A stretch of 64,000 nt of DNA, from assembly GCA_947069175.1 (NCBI GenBank), contig CAMTDV010000022.1, positions 34,845,476-34,909,475 on the forward strand. The letters run 5' to 3'. Positions 1 through 9,490 of the stretch are shown piece after piece. This DNA is from Scalesia atractyloides. Lineage: Eukaryota > Streptophyta > Magnoliopsida > Asterales > Asteraceae. The translations under genes were made by a program, and so were the position numbers. The notes beneath the pieces are model-generated. The model ran no database searches. It saw nothing but the letters and a program-made list of their open reading frames with translations, and had not been told where the DNA came from. Within the stretch, counting starts at the first letter, position 1. Every line of letters starts with the position of its first letter.

Positions 1-537
1 GTTCATTGTATGACCTATTAGTTCCAAGGAAGGCGCACCATTGCACATTGTGTGCAAGGTTATCCTGTAGTTATACTGTTGAGGGTATGGTTCCTCGTGC
101 AGGCGCAAGGTTTTGGGACCATACCCCTCCAAGTCCCCAGTCCAGTGCAACTCCTATGCGCATGCTGGTATGTAGGAGGAGTGCTGGACTAAAAGAATTA
201 TTGTATGCGCCGTTATTTTGATGGCAAAATTCAAGAAAGGTTGGAGGAAACGTTTGTGTGAAGGAAACGTTTTGTAATCATGATTTTGAAATTTGAAACT
301 TGCTAATCTGACGTTGTAGGTGGGTTGGTGAGAAAAAAGGGGATTTGAAAGGACATCTTATAGCTGTTGCGTTTTGTCAGCCGTACCGCCTCACATTCAT
401 TAATGAATTGGCAGAGAGAATGGTAGCCACGCTCGCATATTAACGTTAGTGGCAACTTGCCTGCCACGCGTCCTTCGCTGATTGGTTGTTATTGTCTTGC
501 GTGCATCACGGTTCCCAAAAGCATTAAATGCAATCAG
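1..537. other. Non-coding flank upstream of the antisense ORF; imperfect hairpins near the left end
   Basis: No coding region is supported here. Two imperfect inverted repeats lie side by side: about 81-128 (GGTATGGTTCC against GGGACCATACC) and about 141-190 (TCCAG...CTGGA arms). The rest is mixed-composition DNA leading into a TATA-type promoter. If the Tat-element interpretation is right, this is the spacer between the antisense ORF and the Tat 3' LTR, which must lie mostly or wholly left of the window. That placement is inference. Confidence 0.4.
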
Positions 538-600
538 TATAAATAGAAATAACCACCTAGGGTTTCCTTCATCCATTCACACTTTCTCTTCACTTTCTCT
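538..600 (+). promoter_or_regulatory. TATA promoter of the antisense ORF
   Basis: TATAAATAG at 538-546 is followed by a pyrimidine-rich CT stretch (about 567-605), the usual plant core-promoter and initiator layout. The first family-like ATG is at 659. It would drive the plus-strand gene opposite in direction to the Tat pol genes. Confidence 0.5.
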
Positions 601-658
601 CTGAATTTCTTGAGTCCTTCTTGTCTTCAATTTTTTCAAACTTTTTTCTTTAATTCTG

Positions 659-2861
659 ATGGCGTCCAGGGGTTCGGAGACTGCCTCTGCGCTGAGGCTT
701 TGACCTCTTTCCCAGCATGCAAGATGAGTCGGCCCACTTTTGACCGCATGGTCGCTGGCTACCGGTTCGCCAAGAGCTGGGATGCCCGGTTTCCGGCGGA
801 AGGTGATACAGCCGCGATGCTCTGGCCGGCTACATCATCGTTTTTCAAGATTTTTTCTCTGCGGGAAACTTTCGGTTGCCTGTTACAAATTTTTTTCTTG
901 AAATTTTGCAGTTTTACGGCTTCCACCTCTCCCAGTTGAATTCGCTGGGGATGGCGAGGGTGAAGCACTTTGAGTTTTTGTGTTGGTCGACGGGATCTGT
1001 CCCAACTGTCGACCGTTTTTGTATTTTTTACCAACTCCATTGTTCAATGGGGTTTTATTCTTTTCAGCACCATGTGCAAGCCCGGAATATTTTGCTTTCT
1101 CCCCAAGTCCTTCCATGATTAGAAAGCAAAATTCTTTTATGTGAAGTCTGGCGTCGTTCCCTTCCCGATGGAGTTCCGGGGGCCAGAGGAGATTCCGGCG
1201 GAAACCCTCCTTATACCAATGTCTCTGAACCCTAGTATACGGATTTGAAGGAAATCCCGGCGATTCAGTTGCCGGAAAGGATACTGGTGGCGGCTGGGAT
1301 GAGTTTGGTGTGGAAACCCAATCGCCGGTATAGACCGGTGTACATGGAGGGGGATCGGAGTAAGTGTTCCTACTTCCTTGCTGTGTCTTGATTTTGCCTT
1401 GTGTGTCGACTGACATGCATTTCTTTTTTGTAGGGGCCCCACGCTTTTTGGCAGCCTTCGAGAGGAAGGAAGGGCGGATTGAGAGGCTTGCCCTGTGCCC
1501 GGATGAGCCCACCTAGTATGCGCAGGTCCTAGACAATTTTGTACTCCCCAGGAATGTGGATTTGGATGCCCCGCACCTTCCACTGGTAAGTTTCTTGTTG
1601 TTGAATGTTGGTAGCTCTGCGGATGGCTTATTTGTTATTGCGCCGTGTTGTAGGCGCTTTGAAAAACTTGGGCATTGGCCCAGATCATAAGAAGAAGCGA
1701 CGCACAGGGTCGAGCACAGCAGTTGATTAGGAGGTGACTCAACCTGGGGCAGGCCCTCCCAAAGGTAAGCGCATTGTGTCTGACCGTTGGAAAGCCAATG
1801 TAGTAGTCTCTTACTCATGGGAGGGTCTTGATCCTATAAGTGTGAAGAAGCCCCGCCGAAGCCGGTGGTTTCCCTACCGCCAAACATGCTAGTCCGGTGG
1901 AGGCTGAGTCCAGCCCGGAGGTGCCACTTAAGAGGAAGAGGCGTCCAAAGAAGGACTTCTCCGCGCAGCCCCCTAAGAAGGTTGTGCGGAAAGCTATAGG
2001 GAAGAGGGGGAGTCTGGGAATGGTCACCGCCAAGATCTCCCCAGGTAAGCCTATAACTTACGTTGATTCCTCCACGCTTTTATACAGTATATAACTAACT
2101 TTTTGTTATCACGCAGTGGGTGATGAGCCGGTTTTTATGGAATCCAGCACATGTGCCGCGCCCACGGATACTCCAATGCCCCCGCCTATTGGTGAAGGCG
2201 GTGAGTCTGCCGCTGGGTGGCAGAACATGAAGAGGTGAGGGAAGGGCCTCACGTGGTGGTGGAAGGTTCTTGGGTGGATACTAACGCGGCTTCCATGGTG
2301 GTGGAAGAACGCACGCAGGTGGAGGAGGAACCGCGGGTGGTGATGGTTGAACCCGATGTGGTGGTGGAATCACCCGCGGTGGTTAGCACGAGTGGTGGTG
2401 GAAGAACCCGTGGTGGTAGATAGCGTGCCGGTTGGTGGCGCGAATGTTGTTGAAGAGACGGAGCCGTTGGGGACGGCTTCCGTTGATGGTGCACAGACCG
2501 ATGCCTCGCAGGGGGTACATATGGAAGAGCCGACACCCGAGGGTGAGCTGGGGGATCTGGTAGAAACCCTTCCACCGAAGGAACTCCAATCCGCCCGGAA
2601 GAGACCCCGGGTGATTATTATTACAGGTCTTACTTTGCGGCTCATGTGGAAATTGAAGAATGGTGATGACTTCTCTCACTGGCCGTCGTGTCGTGAATAG
2701 TTTAAGGGAGCCTTCCTTCCAACGGAGGTGCGGAAACTTGCTGAACACGAACAAGAAACCACATACCGCACTTACCTCCAGATAGCTGCAAGATCCGCCT
2801 CGGTTACCCACAAGATTGTTCGTGAGTGGTGGGGTTTACTTAAGGAAAAGAAAGATGTTGA
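659..2861 (+). pseudogene. 5' part of a Tat-type antisense ORF ('putative gypsy type transposon' family), broken
   Basis: The conserved core is clearest at 890-1110, where one frame gives FFLEILQFYGFHLSQL, then GMARVKHFEF and PTVDRF, the pattern I know from the plant putative gypsy-type transposon (Transposase_28-like) domain. The chosen start, ATG 659, meets a stop after 14 codons, so the gene is dead at once. Frame changes near 1115 and several stops follow. Plausible introns with GT...AG ends are 1360-1433, 1586-1653 and 2045-2116. The last exon is rich in GTGGTGGAA-type repeats (about 2240-2420) coding Val/Glu-rich sequence. The gene breaks at 2861, where element H is inserted, and resumes at 38435. 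Family assignment is from recognised motifs; no function beyond association with Tat elements is known to me. Confidence 0.65.
2857..2861. repeat. Target-site duplication GTTGA, left copy (element H)
   Basis: GTTGA directly precedes the TG of the left H LTR and recurs directly after the CA of the right LTR at 38430-38434. Confidence 0.9.
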
Positions 2862-2965
2862 TGTAACATTTGTCGTAAAACGGGTTCTAAAACCCGATCT
2901 GTTTTGTAAATGCAAGTTATGATGATTGATACGCATTCATGTTAAGCATTGAAATCTTGTTATTA

Positions 2966-3001
2966 GTAATAAATAATAATAATAATAATAATAATAATAA
3001 C
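2966..3001. repeat. (TAA)n microsatellite
   Basis: About 12 ATA/TAA units in the left H LTR; the same place in the right LTR (near 37085) is contracted. Confidence 0.9.
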
Positions 3002-3097
3002 GTTTAAGTAAATAATAAAGTTTAAATAAATAATAAAGTTTAATTAATAATAATAACATAAATTAAATGATAAAAATTAAAATAGGAAAAAGGGGTG

Positions 3098-3165
3098 TGG
3101 ACCGCGGGTATCGAACCCGGGTCCTCACCCAAATCAAACACACAATACACCACTACACCACACGC
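3098..3165 (-). other. tRNA-like segment (Pol III A and B boxes) in the H 5' LTR
   Basis: On the minus strand an A-box match TGGTGTAGTGGT (plus-strand 3149-3160) is followed about 30 bases on by a perfect B box GGTTCGATACC (3107-3117). Around the B box, ACCCGGG...CCCGCGG resembles a T-arm. Acceptor and anticodon arms do not fold convincingly, so this is a tRNA-derived or SINE-head-like piece rather than a working tRNA gene. The same segment is present in the other LTR. Confidence 0.55.
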
Positions 3166-4337
3166 ACACATCTGATTTTACCTTAAACAAAATAAATATT
3201 ATACTGAAACAAACTTCTAAAAGCAATTCAAAACACCCGCCCAACAAAGACATCTGTAACCCCCAGATGTCCATCAATTACTTCTCCTTCCCCGAATTAA
3301 ATTGAAGAAACTGACTCCATCATCACTCAATTCGGTTATAAATCATTGTAACAATCAACTTTTGACAAAAAAAACGGTTGAAACTGAATTTTGAATTAAA
3401 CCCGCATTTGCCTATAAATACTGATTCTTGTACCTCTACTAACTCGCTCACACTCTTTCATACTCACAACAAAACTCTTTGTTCACCCTTTGTTCATCGT
3501 ACGCTTCGCCGGAGTTGTTTGTCGCCGGACAAACATCATCGGAGAATTCGAGTTCATAACAGATTCGGTTAGATTCCCTCATTGAGTAAATCCTAAATTG
3601 TGTGCCATCGCCATCAACTCCAAGGAACGCACCCACTGTGAGTGAATTCTTACAAATTCCCCTTTTTATTCATGTTTTAGGGTGTATCATGTGTCGTTTC
3701 ATATATTTCGTTTATTCAAACACTTGTGCTATTATCATTATATGATCTAACGTGTGATGTAAACGTTATTTTTTGTATTGTGTGTTTACATTTTTGTCAG
3801 TTGCGTGAAATCATTCACATTAGGCCCATCAGTTCCTCGTTGGAGATGAGTTGAGCATCAGATGCCTCATTAGATTGGCTCCATTTGATTGAGCCTTGAT
3901 CTCATTGTTCATCATTTGTCATGCTTGTGTGTATAGTGATTGATAATATGTTGTTTATGGTTAGATTTACATATGCGTTTACTCATATTTGGTTTATGCA
4001 CATTTTTAATTAAATAACCAATATAACTAATCTGTTCAAATGTTTAAATAAGATTCACTCGCCAACTTTTGTTGACCCAAAACCCTATTTTTACACATGA
4101 TACAGGTGGACAAGTTGAAGCAAGGAATACATAGGAAATTGCCTTAAAAGAAAAATAAAAAGTCATGAATGTTGTGTTTAAAATATATTGTGTTTGTAGG
4201 TATACGTGGTTGTTGTAATTTATCCTTCTAAATTGGAAATAATAAATATGAAACTTTATAGTAAATGTCATGAGCTTTGATGAAAACCCAATCATGCCCC
4301 GACTACCATTTCCGCTGCGGGTTAGGGTGTGACAGAT

Positions 4338-4349
4338 TGGTTTCAGAGC
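4338..4349 (+). promoter_or_regulatory. Element H primer binding site
   Basis: TGGTTTCAGAGC begins three bases after the LTR. It matches the usual plant PBS complementary to initiator tRNA-Met (TGGTATCAGAGC) with one mismatch. Confidence 0.8.
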
Positions 4350-5177
4350 TTTTGACTATAGGTATATAGGATAAGTTATTAGATCCTTAGAGCCTATACT
4401 ATAGTCGATTAGATTTTAATTGCTTATATGGTTACATACAAACTCATGATGTTTATTTGTATCATATTTGTTACACATACAATTACATGCAAGCACTTCC
4501 ACTATCATTTTGTGTGATACTTAATGAGTTATACATATTGTCAAAACATGCTTACATATACATTCATCACGCACGTTTCAATTCTCACATATTTAAATCA
4601 TTCTGATATTTCTTTATTCAAGATTTTGTGATGTTTTCATTTTTTTTTCAATCTCATCAAAGTGAGTTCTACGACGGGCATGTAGTAACTGGAAGGGTAC
4701 AAGTACCGGTAGTCGAAACGTCCTGTCTAGGTTGGCATTCATATAAATCCAATATAATGGACTAGTTTGCCTACCTGGGGACTATCCACGAGAGTACGAA
4801 GGACCTATTAGGTCAAAGCATGCCACACCAAACGTCGTGTGAACTAACCCCACTTTGAGTTGTCACTGTGTCTACACCTGGACACCCTCTGATCTTGTAC
4901 TTTGCAATTATGTTTTACGATTTTCATTCGGGCATCGTGAGTGTTAACAGGCCAAAACCAGAGTGAACCTTACCAGAGCTCAGTAGTCATGGGGGCCCAC
5001 ATGAGTACCAAGGCCAAGTATGGGGACATATGGGGGCCCAAACATGAGCAAAGCCCAAGACATCCTATGGATGTAGTGAATTTATTTTTCTCTCATTTGT
5101 TTTGAGGATATTAATATTTATACGGCACATGACACCTAAATTGTCAAACTCATACTCTTGTTACGTACTCCTTGTAG
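4350..5177 (+). other. Element H untranslated leader
   Basis: About 830 bp between the PBS and gag without a supported ORF. It contains two similar short blocks with TGGGGGCCCA near 4989-5003 and 5028-5042. Confidence 0.6.
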
Positions 5178-5342
5178 ATGTCTTCTAGTCACTCTCGTAT
5201 AGGTAGGAGATCAGGAAAATCCAGCGAGCGCATGGCTGCCCAAATCGCTCAACAAATGGCCGCCATACTTCCCAACATCGTATTTCAAGTTCAACAAGCT
5301 GTTGCTGCCAATCCCATCCACCCAATCAATCAAGAGGGTCAA
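5178..5342 (+). pseudogene. Element H gag, N-terminal part, cut by the array
   Basis: ATG 5178 opens a frame with a Ser/Arg-rich start followed by MAAQIAQQMAAILPNIVFQV, typical of the helical N-terminus of Ty3/gypsy gag. The frame runs into LTR1 at 5343. After removal of the array the frame continues from 34852 with residues NVANPPQTPPSAP. Inactivated by insertion. Confidence 0.75.
5338..5342. repeat. Target-site duplication GTCAA, left copy (tandem array)
   Basis: GTCAA directly precedes LTR1 and recurs at 34847-34851 directly after LTR4. It is absent at the internal LTR boundaries (near 14213, 23099 and 31975), so the whole array sits in one target site. Confidence 0.95.
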
Positions 5343-6446
5343 TGTGATATCCCGGGTTTTTCGGATAACTTACACGTGACACATGCCGAATAATGTATAT
5401 GCTAAGTATTAAACATGCACGAGTTAAATGAATACGTGTTGTGTGTTGTGTGATTGTTTTAGTTATAGAATAATTACAGTAGATATGTACACGAACTGAA
5501 CCGAACTGCGACGCGAACCAACTTCGATTCATTGTGACTCTAGGAGTAACAAGTTTTAAACTTTAACTCAAGTCAAGTCCTCGGCCAAGATCAAATCCAA
5601 ACCGAGAGCAAACCTAAACCCTAAACCAAAACACTCTCGGCCGAGATCAAGTTCAAAACCGCGGATTTATTGAGTTCAAACCCAAACCGAACTCACCCTA
5701 GTCCTTGGCAGCGAGATCAAGTCCAAACCAAACTAACTCACCCTAGTTCCTCGGCCACGACTCTAGCCAAAACCGTGATCCTCATCTTGTTGCGCCTATA
5801 TATACAACACCCATACATACTCTTTCACAATTCGAAAACCCTAACAAACAAGACAGCCGTCGGCTGCCTTACTCATGCTTTCTTCTCGGTCGCAGCAAGC
5901 AGCAGCCGAAGCCTTCATCATCTCAGTCGCAAAACAGCCCTTTTACTTGTTCCTTGGATCGCCAGTTCAGCCTTGATACACTTCATCTAGATCACAAACA
6001 GCTTAGTCTCATTCCTCGGTCGCGAAATCAGCTTTTCCTTCCTCCCGGTCGCAACAGTCCTCGCCATCTCAGTCTTCGGCAGCGATTTTTGTTGATCATC
6101 GGTTTCTTATCTAAATCACGGTTCGTTTACTCTACTGTTAAAAGACTCAAATTTTTCATATCATCTTCGGAACACATGTGTTTGATTGTATTGTTTTCAG
6201 ATTATGTGAGTGTTAAGTAATCGGCTGTTTTGATTGTTGATTCATGTGCATGATTGTTTCTGGATATCATAAGTTTGCAAGTGTGTTTTGTTTGTAAAAA
6301 CTAGAAGTAAGAACTAGGGTTTGCATGGATAAGTTGTTAGTAGTAAACTATGATTAAAAACGGTTCTTGCTCGCTTAGGTTGATCAATAGGAACGGTTTA
6401 TGTAAGTTGTAATAATAATATGCTGAAACAGGATGCTGATTAAAAG

Positions 6447-6472
6447 TTACAGCCGATTTCATCTGGCTGTAA
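6447..6472 (+). other. Inverted repeat (8-bp stem) in the LTR
   Basis: TTACAGCC and GGCTGTAA are perfectly complementary across a 10-nt loop. Present in all four LTRs. Confidence 0.6.
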
Positions 6473-6784
6473 CTCGGTCGAAAGTTGTCGAAAAACGGAT
6501 TTTCTGATGTCTAGAACGTAGAGATTTGAATAAGGAATCTAATGGCGCTGGATTCATAATTTTCTGAAGTCTTTTGATATTTTTAAAGGGCTAAATAAGT
6601 TCAGTAACTAAAACTGTGAAAATCCTGAAATTTTGCTAGTTGTTTGTCAAGCTAGATTCTAAAATCAGTAGGGAGTTGAGTCATGATTTTTGTACAGCAA
6701 CTAGGTATAGAAATTTCCGGGCAACTCCAACTGGAATTTTGTTAATCGGACGATCAGTGATTTTTAAATAAATTCTTCCGTGGA

Positions 6785-6816
6785 CTGCAGTCAGAAAGCG
6801 GTAAATCTGACTGCAG
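6785..6816 (+). other. Inverted repeat (11-bp perfect stem) in the LTR
   Basis: CTGCAGTCAGA and TCTGACTGCAG are exact reverse complements separated by 10 nt. Present in all four LTRs in the presumed transcribed leader, about 1.4 kb before the PBS. Confidence 0.75.
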
Positions 6817-7708
6817 CTTAGTGAATTAATATTTATGGTTAATTGGTAAAGATTTAGGACTTGGGAAAATTATATAAATTTCTATGGTATAAATGTCACC
6901 TACTGTAAAAATATTGGAATTTTTGGAATGTTAGAACTATTTTATAAAAATCCTAGAAAACAGCTGAATAATTGAGTGTTAAGCAGAAAGTTGATAACTT
7001 GTGATTTTATGCATTAAAGTGTTGCATGGATTTGGAATATGTTCATGATAAGTTGTTTGATTACTATGATCACATGAGAATACTTGCATGCATGTTTGAG
7101 TGTTAGATATGTTGTTTGTGTGTATCACTTTGTGAGTAAATTGCGTGTGGAATTTGTATTGGTGTGATTTCACACTGACGTGTAATTAATTGGTTTGTTA
7201 GGACGCAACTAGCGGTCCCATCTCTTATAACATCTTTGCTACACTAACGAGCAAATAAAGGTGAGTTCACGGCCCCTAACTTTATCCGGTTTTTAAACAA
7301 CAGGGGGAGAACATGTATACACTCTCAAACTCAATCTCTTTACGTTATACGAATTTAACGTCACATAACTATACGGTAACTAAGTTAATGTTAATGTAAT
7401 GTTATGGTCACTAAGCAGCTTTATCACTTAAGTCCTCGACAATCTCCTCGGATCGTTAGTATTTGGGTTAAATAGCGGGGGAATTATAAGTAGTACTACT
7501 GGGCCCGACAAGCCCCATCCGAGCTAGTCGCGCTAGCCGACCTGGTATGGTCAACGGGTGAATAATTGGCCTAACACCGCCATGGTCATGTGATAGGCCT
7601 GGCAAAACGGAGGCACAACAGTCAGCTTCGATCGCGAACTCTTACGTGACATGACTTTAGGCTAGCTACCTATATATATTAACATTGAACTTAATTACGA
7701 ATCAACTT

Positions 7709-7800
7709 AATATTCCAGGATGGGAATATTGGAAGCAACAACTTATTATTCCGGGATTGGAATAATGGAACCGATACGTTATCCCGGGTTGGGGATAACG
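7709..7800 (+). other. Three tandem hairpins with covarying stems in LTR1
   Basis: Hairpin 1 pairs AATATTCC (7709-7716) with GGAATATT (7723-7730). Hairpin 2 pairs ATTATTCC (7745-7752) with GGAATAAT (7759-7766). Hairpin 3 pairs CGTTATCCC (7777-7785) with GGGATAACG (7792-7800). All loops are 6 nt and alike: AGGATG, GGGATT, GGGTTG. Between units 1 and 2 an A-to-T change in one arm is matched by T-to-A in the other. Equivalent blocks are at 16584-16675, 25466-25556 and 34340-34430. Role unknown; a structured RNA leader or a protein-binding cruciform are possibilities. Confidence 0.75.
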
Positions 7801-8219
7801 GAGTAATTAAACTATAACCGAACAAACGAATTTATGAAAACCTGTGAACTCACTCATCTTTAATGTTGACACTTGTTTCTTTACATGTTTCTCAGGACGC
7901 TAGGAGCTCTAGGTGCACGCACATGCATTGAACAAGACATCATTATCGAGTCTTATTTATTAATATTGTTTTGGGATTTTTCGTTTGTTTTGGCGTTTGT
8001 GTTGGCGCCCGCATCACTACTTACTTATGCTTCCGCTCAAACTTTAAAACTAATGCTCTGCTAAATATTGGTAATTGATATAAAATCTACAAAGAATGAT
8101 TTTGGAAAACGTATAATCAGATCATGTAGAGTCGTTCGACGTACTAGTGTTTCAGATTCTGGTTTGTTCACACGCCTCGCGGTAAAACTCCGCAAGTGGA
8201 AATTGAGGGTGTGACAGAT

Positions 8220-8232
8220 TGGTATCAAAGCC
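8220..8232 (+). promoter_or_regulatory. Array copy 1 primer binding site
   Basis: TGGTATCAAAGCC begins three bases after LTR1; it matches the initiator tRNA-Met PBS TGGTATCAGAGC with one mismatch. Copies 2 and 3 have the same site. Confidence 0.9.
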
Positions 8233-8422
8233 ACTAGCTATAGAGAACCAGGTTTGCATTAGAAGTAGACCTAAACTATAGCTGATATCACGACACTAGA
8301 CTTAGTTTGGCATCGAATTATTATATCTTGTTATGCAATATGCCACAATCGTGTTTGGTAGATTATACTTTCATAATAAGAAATGAAAACAACTCGTAAC
8401 TAACTACACGACCTAACAGGCA

Positions 8423-9037
8423 ATGTCATCAACCTCATCGTCATCATCGTCCGACAGACTTACGCCACCAAGGGCACCAGGAAAGGCACCAATGGTGGAA
8501 CCCATACCACCTTATGGCGTGGAGACACGCTCAGCAGCGAGGAAAAGGCTCGCTCTGGGGGAGGAGTCGTCGTTACGCCCAACTATTGCTGTACCGGTTG
8601 AACCGGTTAATCCTGTAGAAATAGGAGTTGACATGCTTAGAATCCTGGTGCATACACAACAAAAACAGCTAGAAAGAATGCAGGAAACCATCCTGGCACA
8701 AGGATGGATGATCCGACACCTTACCGGGAAGACCGACTCGCTCGAAGAAGAGCATCGTACGAGCAAGATAGCTCGTAACACCATAGCCAGAGATCTGCGT
8801 GCTGAGCAGATAAGAGCCGACTGGCTGGAGGACAGAGTCCTGGAAAATAGTTGGAACATTCAGGAACTGCAAAATCAAGCACTTGCACCAGCACAGGCCC
8901 CTCCAGTGCCGGTAGAGGAGGATCCAGAGGAGGATCCTGAAGAGGATCCGGAGGAGGACCCAGCTGAAGAAGCTGGAAATGCCGCACAGGATGACGGCAA
9001 CGACAGTGACTTGGGGAATGGAGACGTAGACGACTGA
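8423..9037 (+). CDS. Array copy 1 ORF1: acidic coiled-coil protein upstream of gag
   Basis: 204 residues, start ATG 8423 (first ATG after the PBS that opens a long frame). The N-terminus is a Ser run followed by a basic Pro-rich stretch; residues about 70-155 are heptad-like and rich in Leu, Glu, Gln and Arg (probable coiled coil); the C-terminus is strongly acidic with four EEDP repeats and ends GNGDVDD. It precedes gag by about 260 bp and is a separate frame. Copies 2 and 3 carry five EEDP units. I do not recognise a family. It may be an extra ORF or an alternative N-terminal exon. Confidence 0.6.
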   Translation: MSSTSSSSSSDRLTPPRAPGKAPMVEPIPPYGVETRSAARKRLALGEESSLRPTIAVPVEPVNPVEIGVDMLRILVHTQQKQLERMQETILAQGWMIRHLTGKTDSLEEEHRTSKIARNTIARDLRAEQIRADWLEDRVLENSWNIQELQNQALAPAQAPPVPVEEDPEEDPEEDPEEDPAEEAGNAAQDDGNDSDLGNGDVDD

Positions 9038-9298
9038 CACGTCTCGTTTATATTATTTGTTTTCCTTCAGTTTATTTATTTTCCCACTTGTGTTTAAACC
9101 TTGAGACTTTATAGTGAATTCATATGTGTGATTTGCACTTTTGTAAGACGTTGAAATTTCAGTTAATCAAGTATTTCTTTTGATTATTTAACATATTGAG
9201 TTGACATAACTTACTAATTATTAAAGTACAAAGTAGGATAACTATATTGGATATATAGACTGATCGGGGTGTGCTTGTGTTGTGTTTCGAAGATCTAA

Positions 9299-9407
9299 AT
9301 GGCGACTGGAAGACGTGGAAACCTTAACTTGACGCCCGAAGAGCTAGCTGCCATGATCCAGGAGCATGTGAACGCAGCTTTAGCGGGTGTTCAGAACCAG
9401 CCGGCAG
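9299..9407 (+). CDS. Array copy 1 gag, putative exon 1
   Basis: ATG 9299 opens MATGRRGNLNLTPEELAAMI, typical of the gag N-terminal helix, and stays open for 36 codons. It ends at CAG|GTAACC. Joining 9407 to 9491 puts residues QNQPA in frame with GGGFNPYKMF, the start of the main gag domain. Reading through without splicing meets TAA within five codons. The intron is predicted from consensus sites only. Confidence 0.55.
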
Positions 9408-9490
9408 GTAACCATTATTAAATTTTCGCGTGAGAATCTAATAGTGAGGCTAGTAAAATTCCTTGCTGACTTCCTGTCCTCTGTCAGCAG
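9408..9490 (+). other. Putative 83-bp intron in gag (copy 1)
   Basis: Donor CAG|GTAACC and acceptor CTGTCAGCAG|G with an AT-rich interior containing TAA. Equivalent introns are 18294-18376 in copy 2 and 27171-27253 in copy 3, where one base is lost just after the acceptor. Alternatively this is a small insertion that breaks gag. Confidence 0.5.

Larger units (their letters stand above)
2862..4334 (+). repeat. Element H 5' LTR
   Basis: 1473 bp, TG...CA ends. It differs from the 3' LTR mainly by an expanded (TAA)n tract at about 2966-3001 and scattered substitutions, so H is older than the array inside it. It carries a reverse-strand tRNA-like Pol III box pair at about 3098-3165. Confidence 0.9.
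5343..8216 (+). repeat. Array LTR1 (original 5' LTR)
   Basis: 2874 bp, TGTGATATCC...GTGTGACA. TATATATAC at 5797-5805 is the likely core promoter, so about 2.4 kb of the LTR would be R-U5 and transcribed. LTR1 carries eight substitutions not found in the other three LTRs, all in its first 1.25 kb (about 5362, 5701, 6137-6157, 6486, 6549, 6573). It contains perfect hairpins at 6447-6472 and 6785-6816 and the triple hairpin at 7709-7800. Confidence 0.95.

Noticed and set aside
3098..3165. A functional tRNA gene
   Set aside because: Only the boxes and part of a T-arm are present; no acceptor stem or anticodon arm folds.
8512..9040. Minus-strand ORFs over ORF1
   Set aside because: Shadow frames of the acidic repeats; no start context or family.
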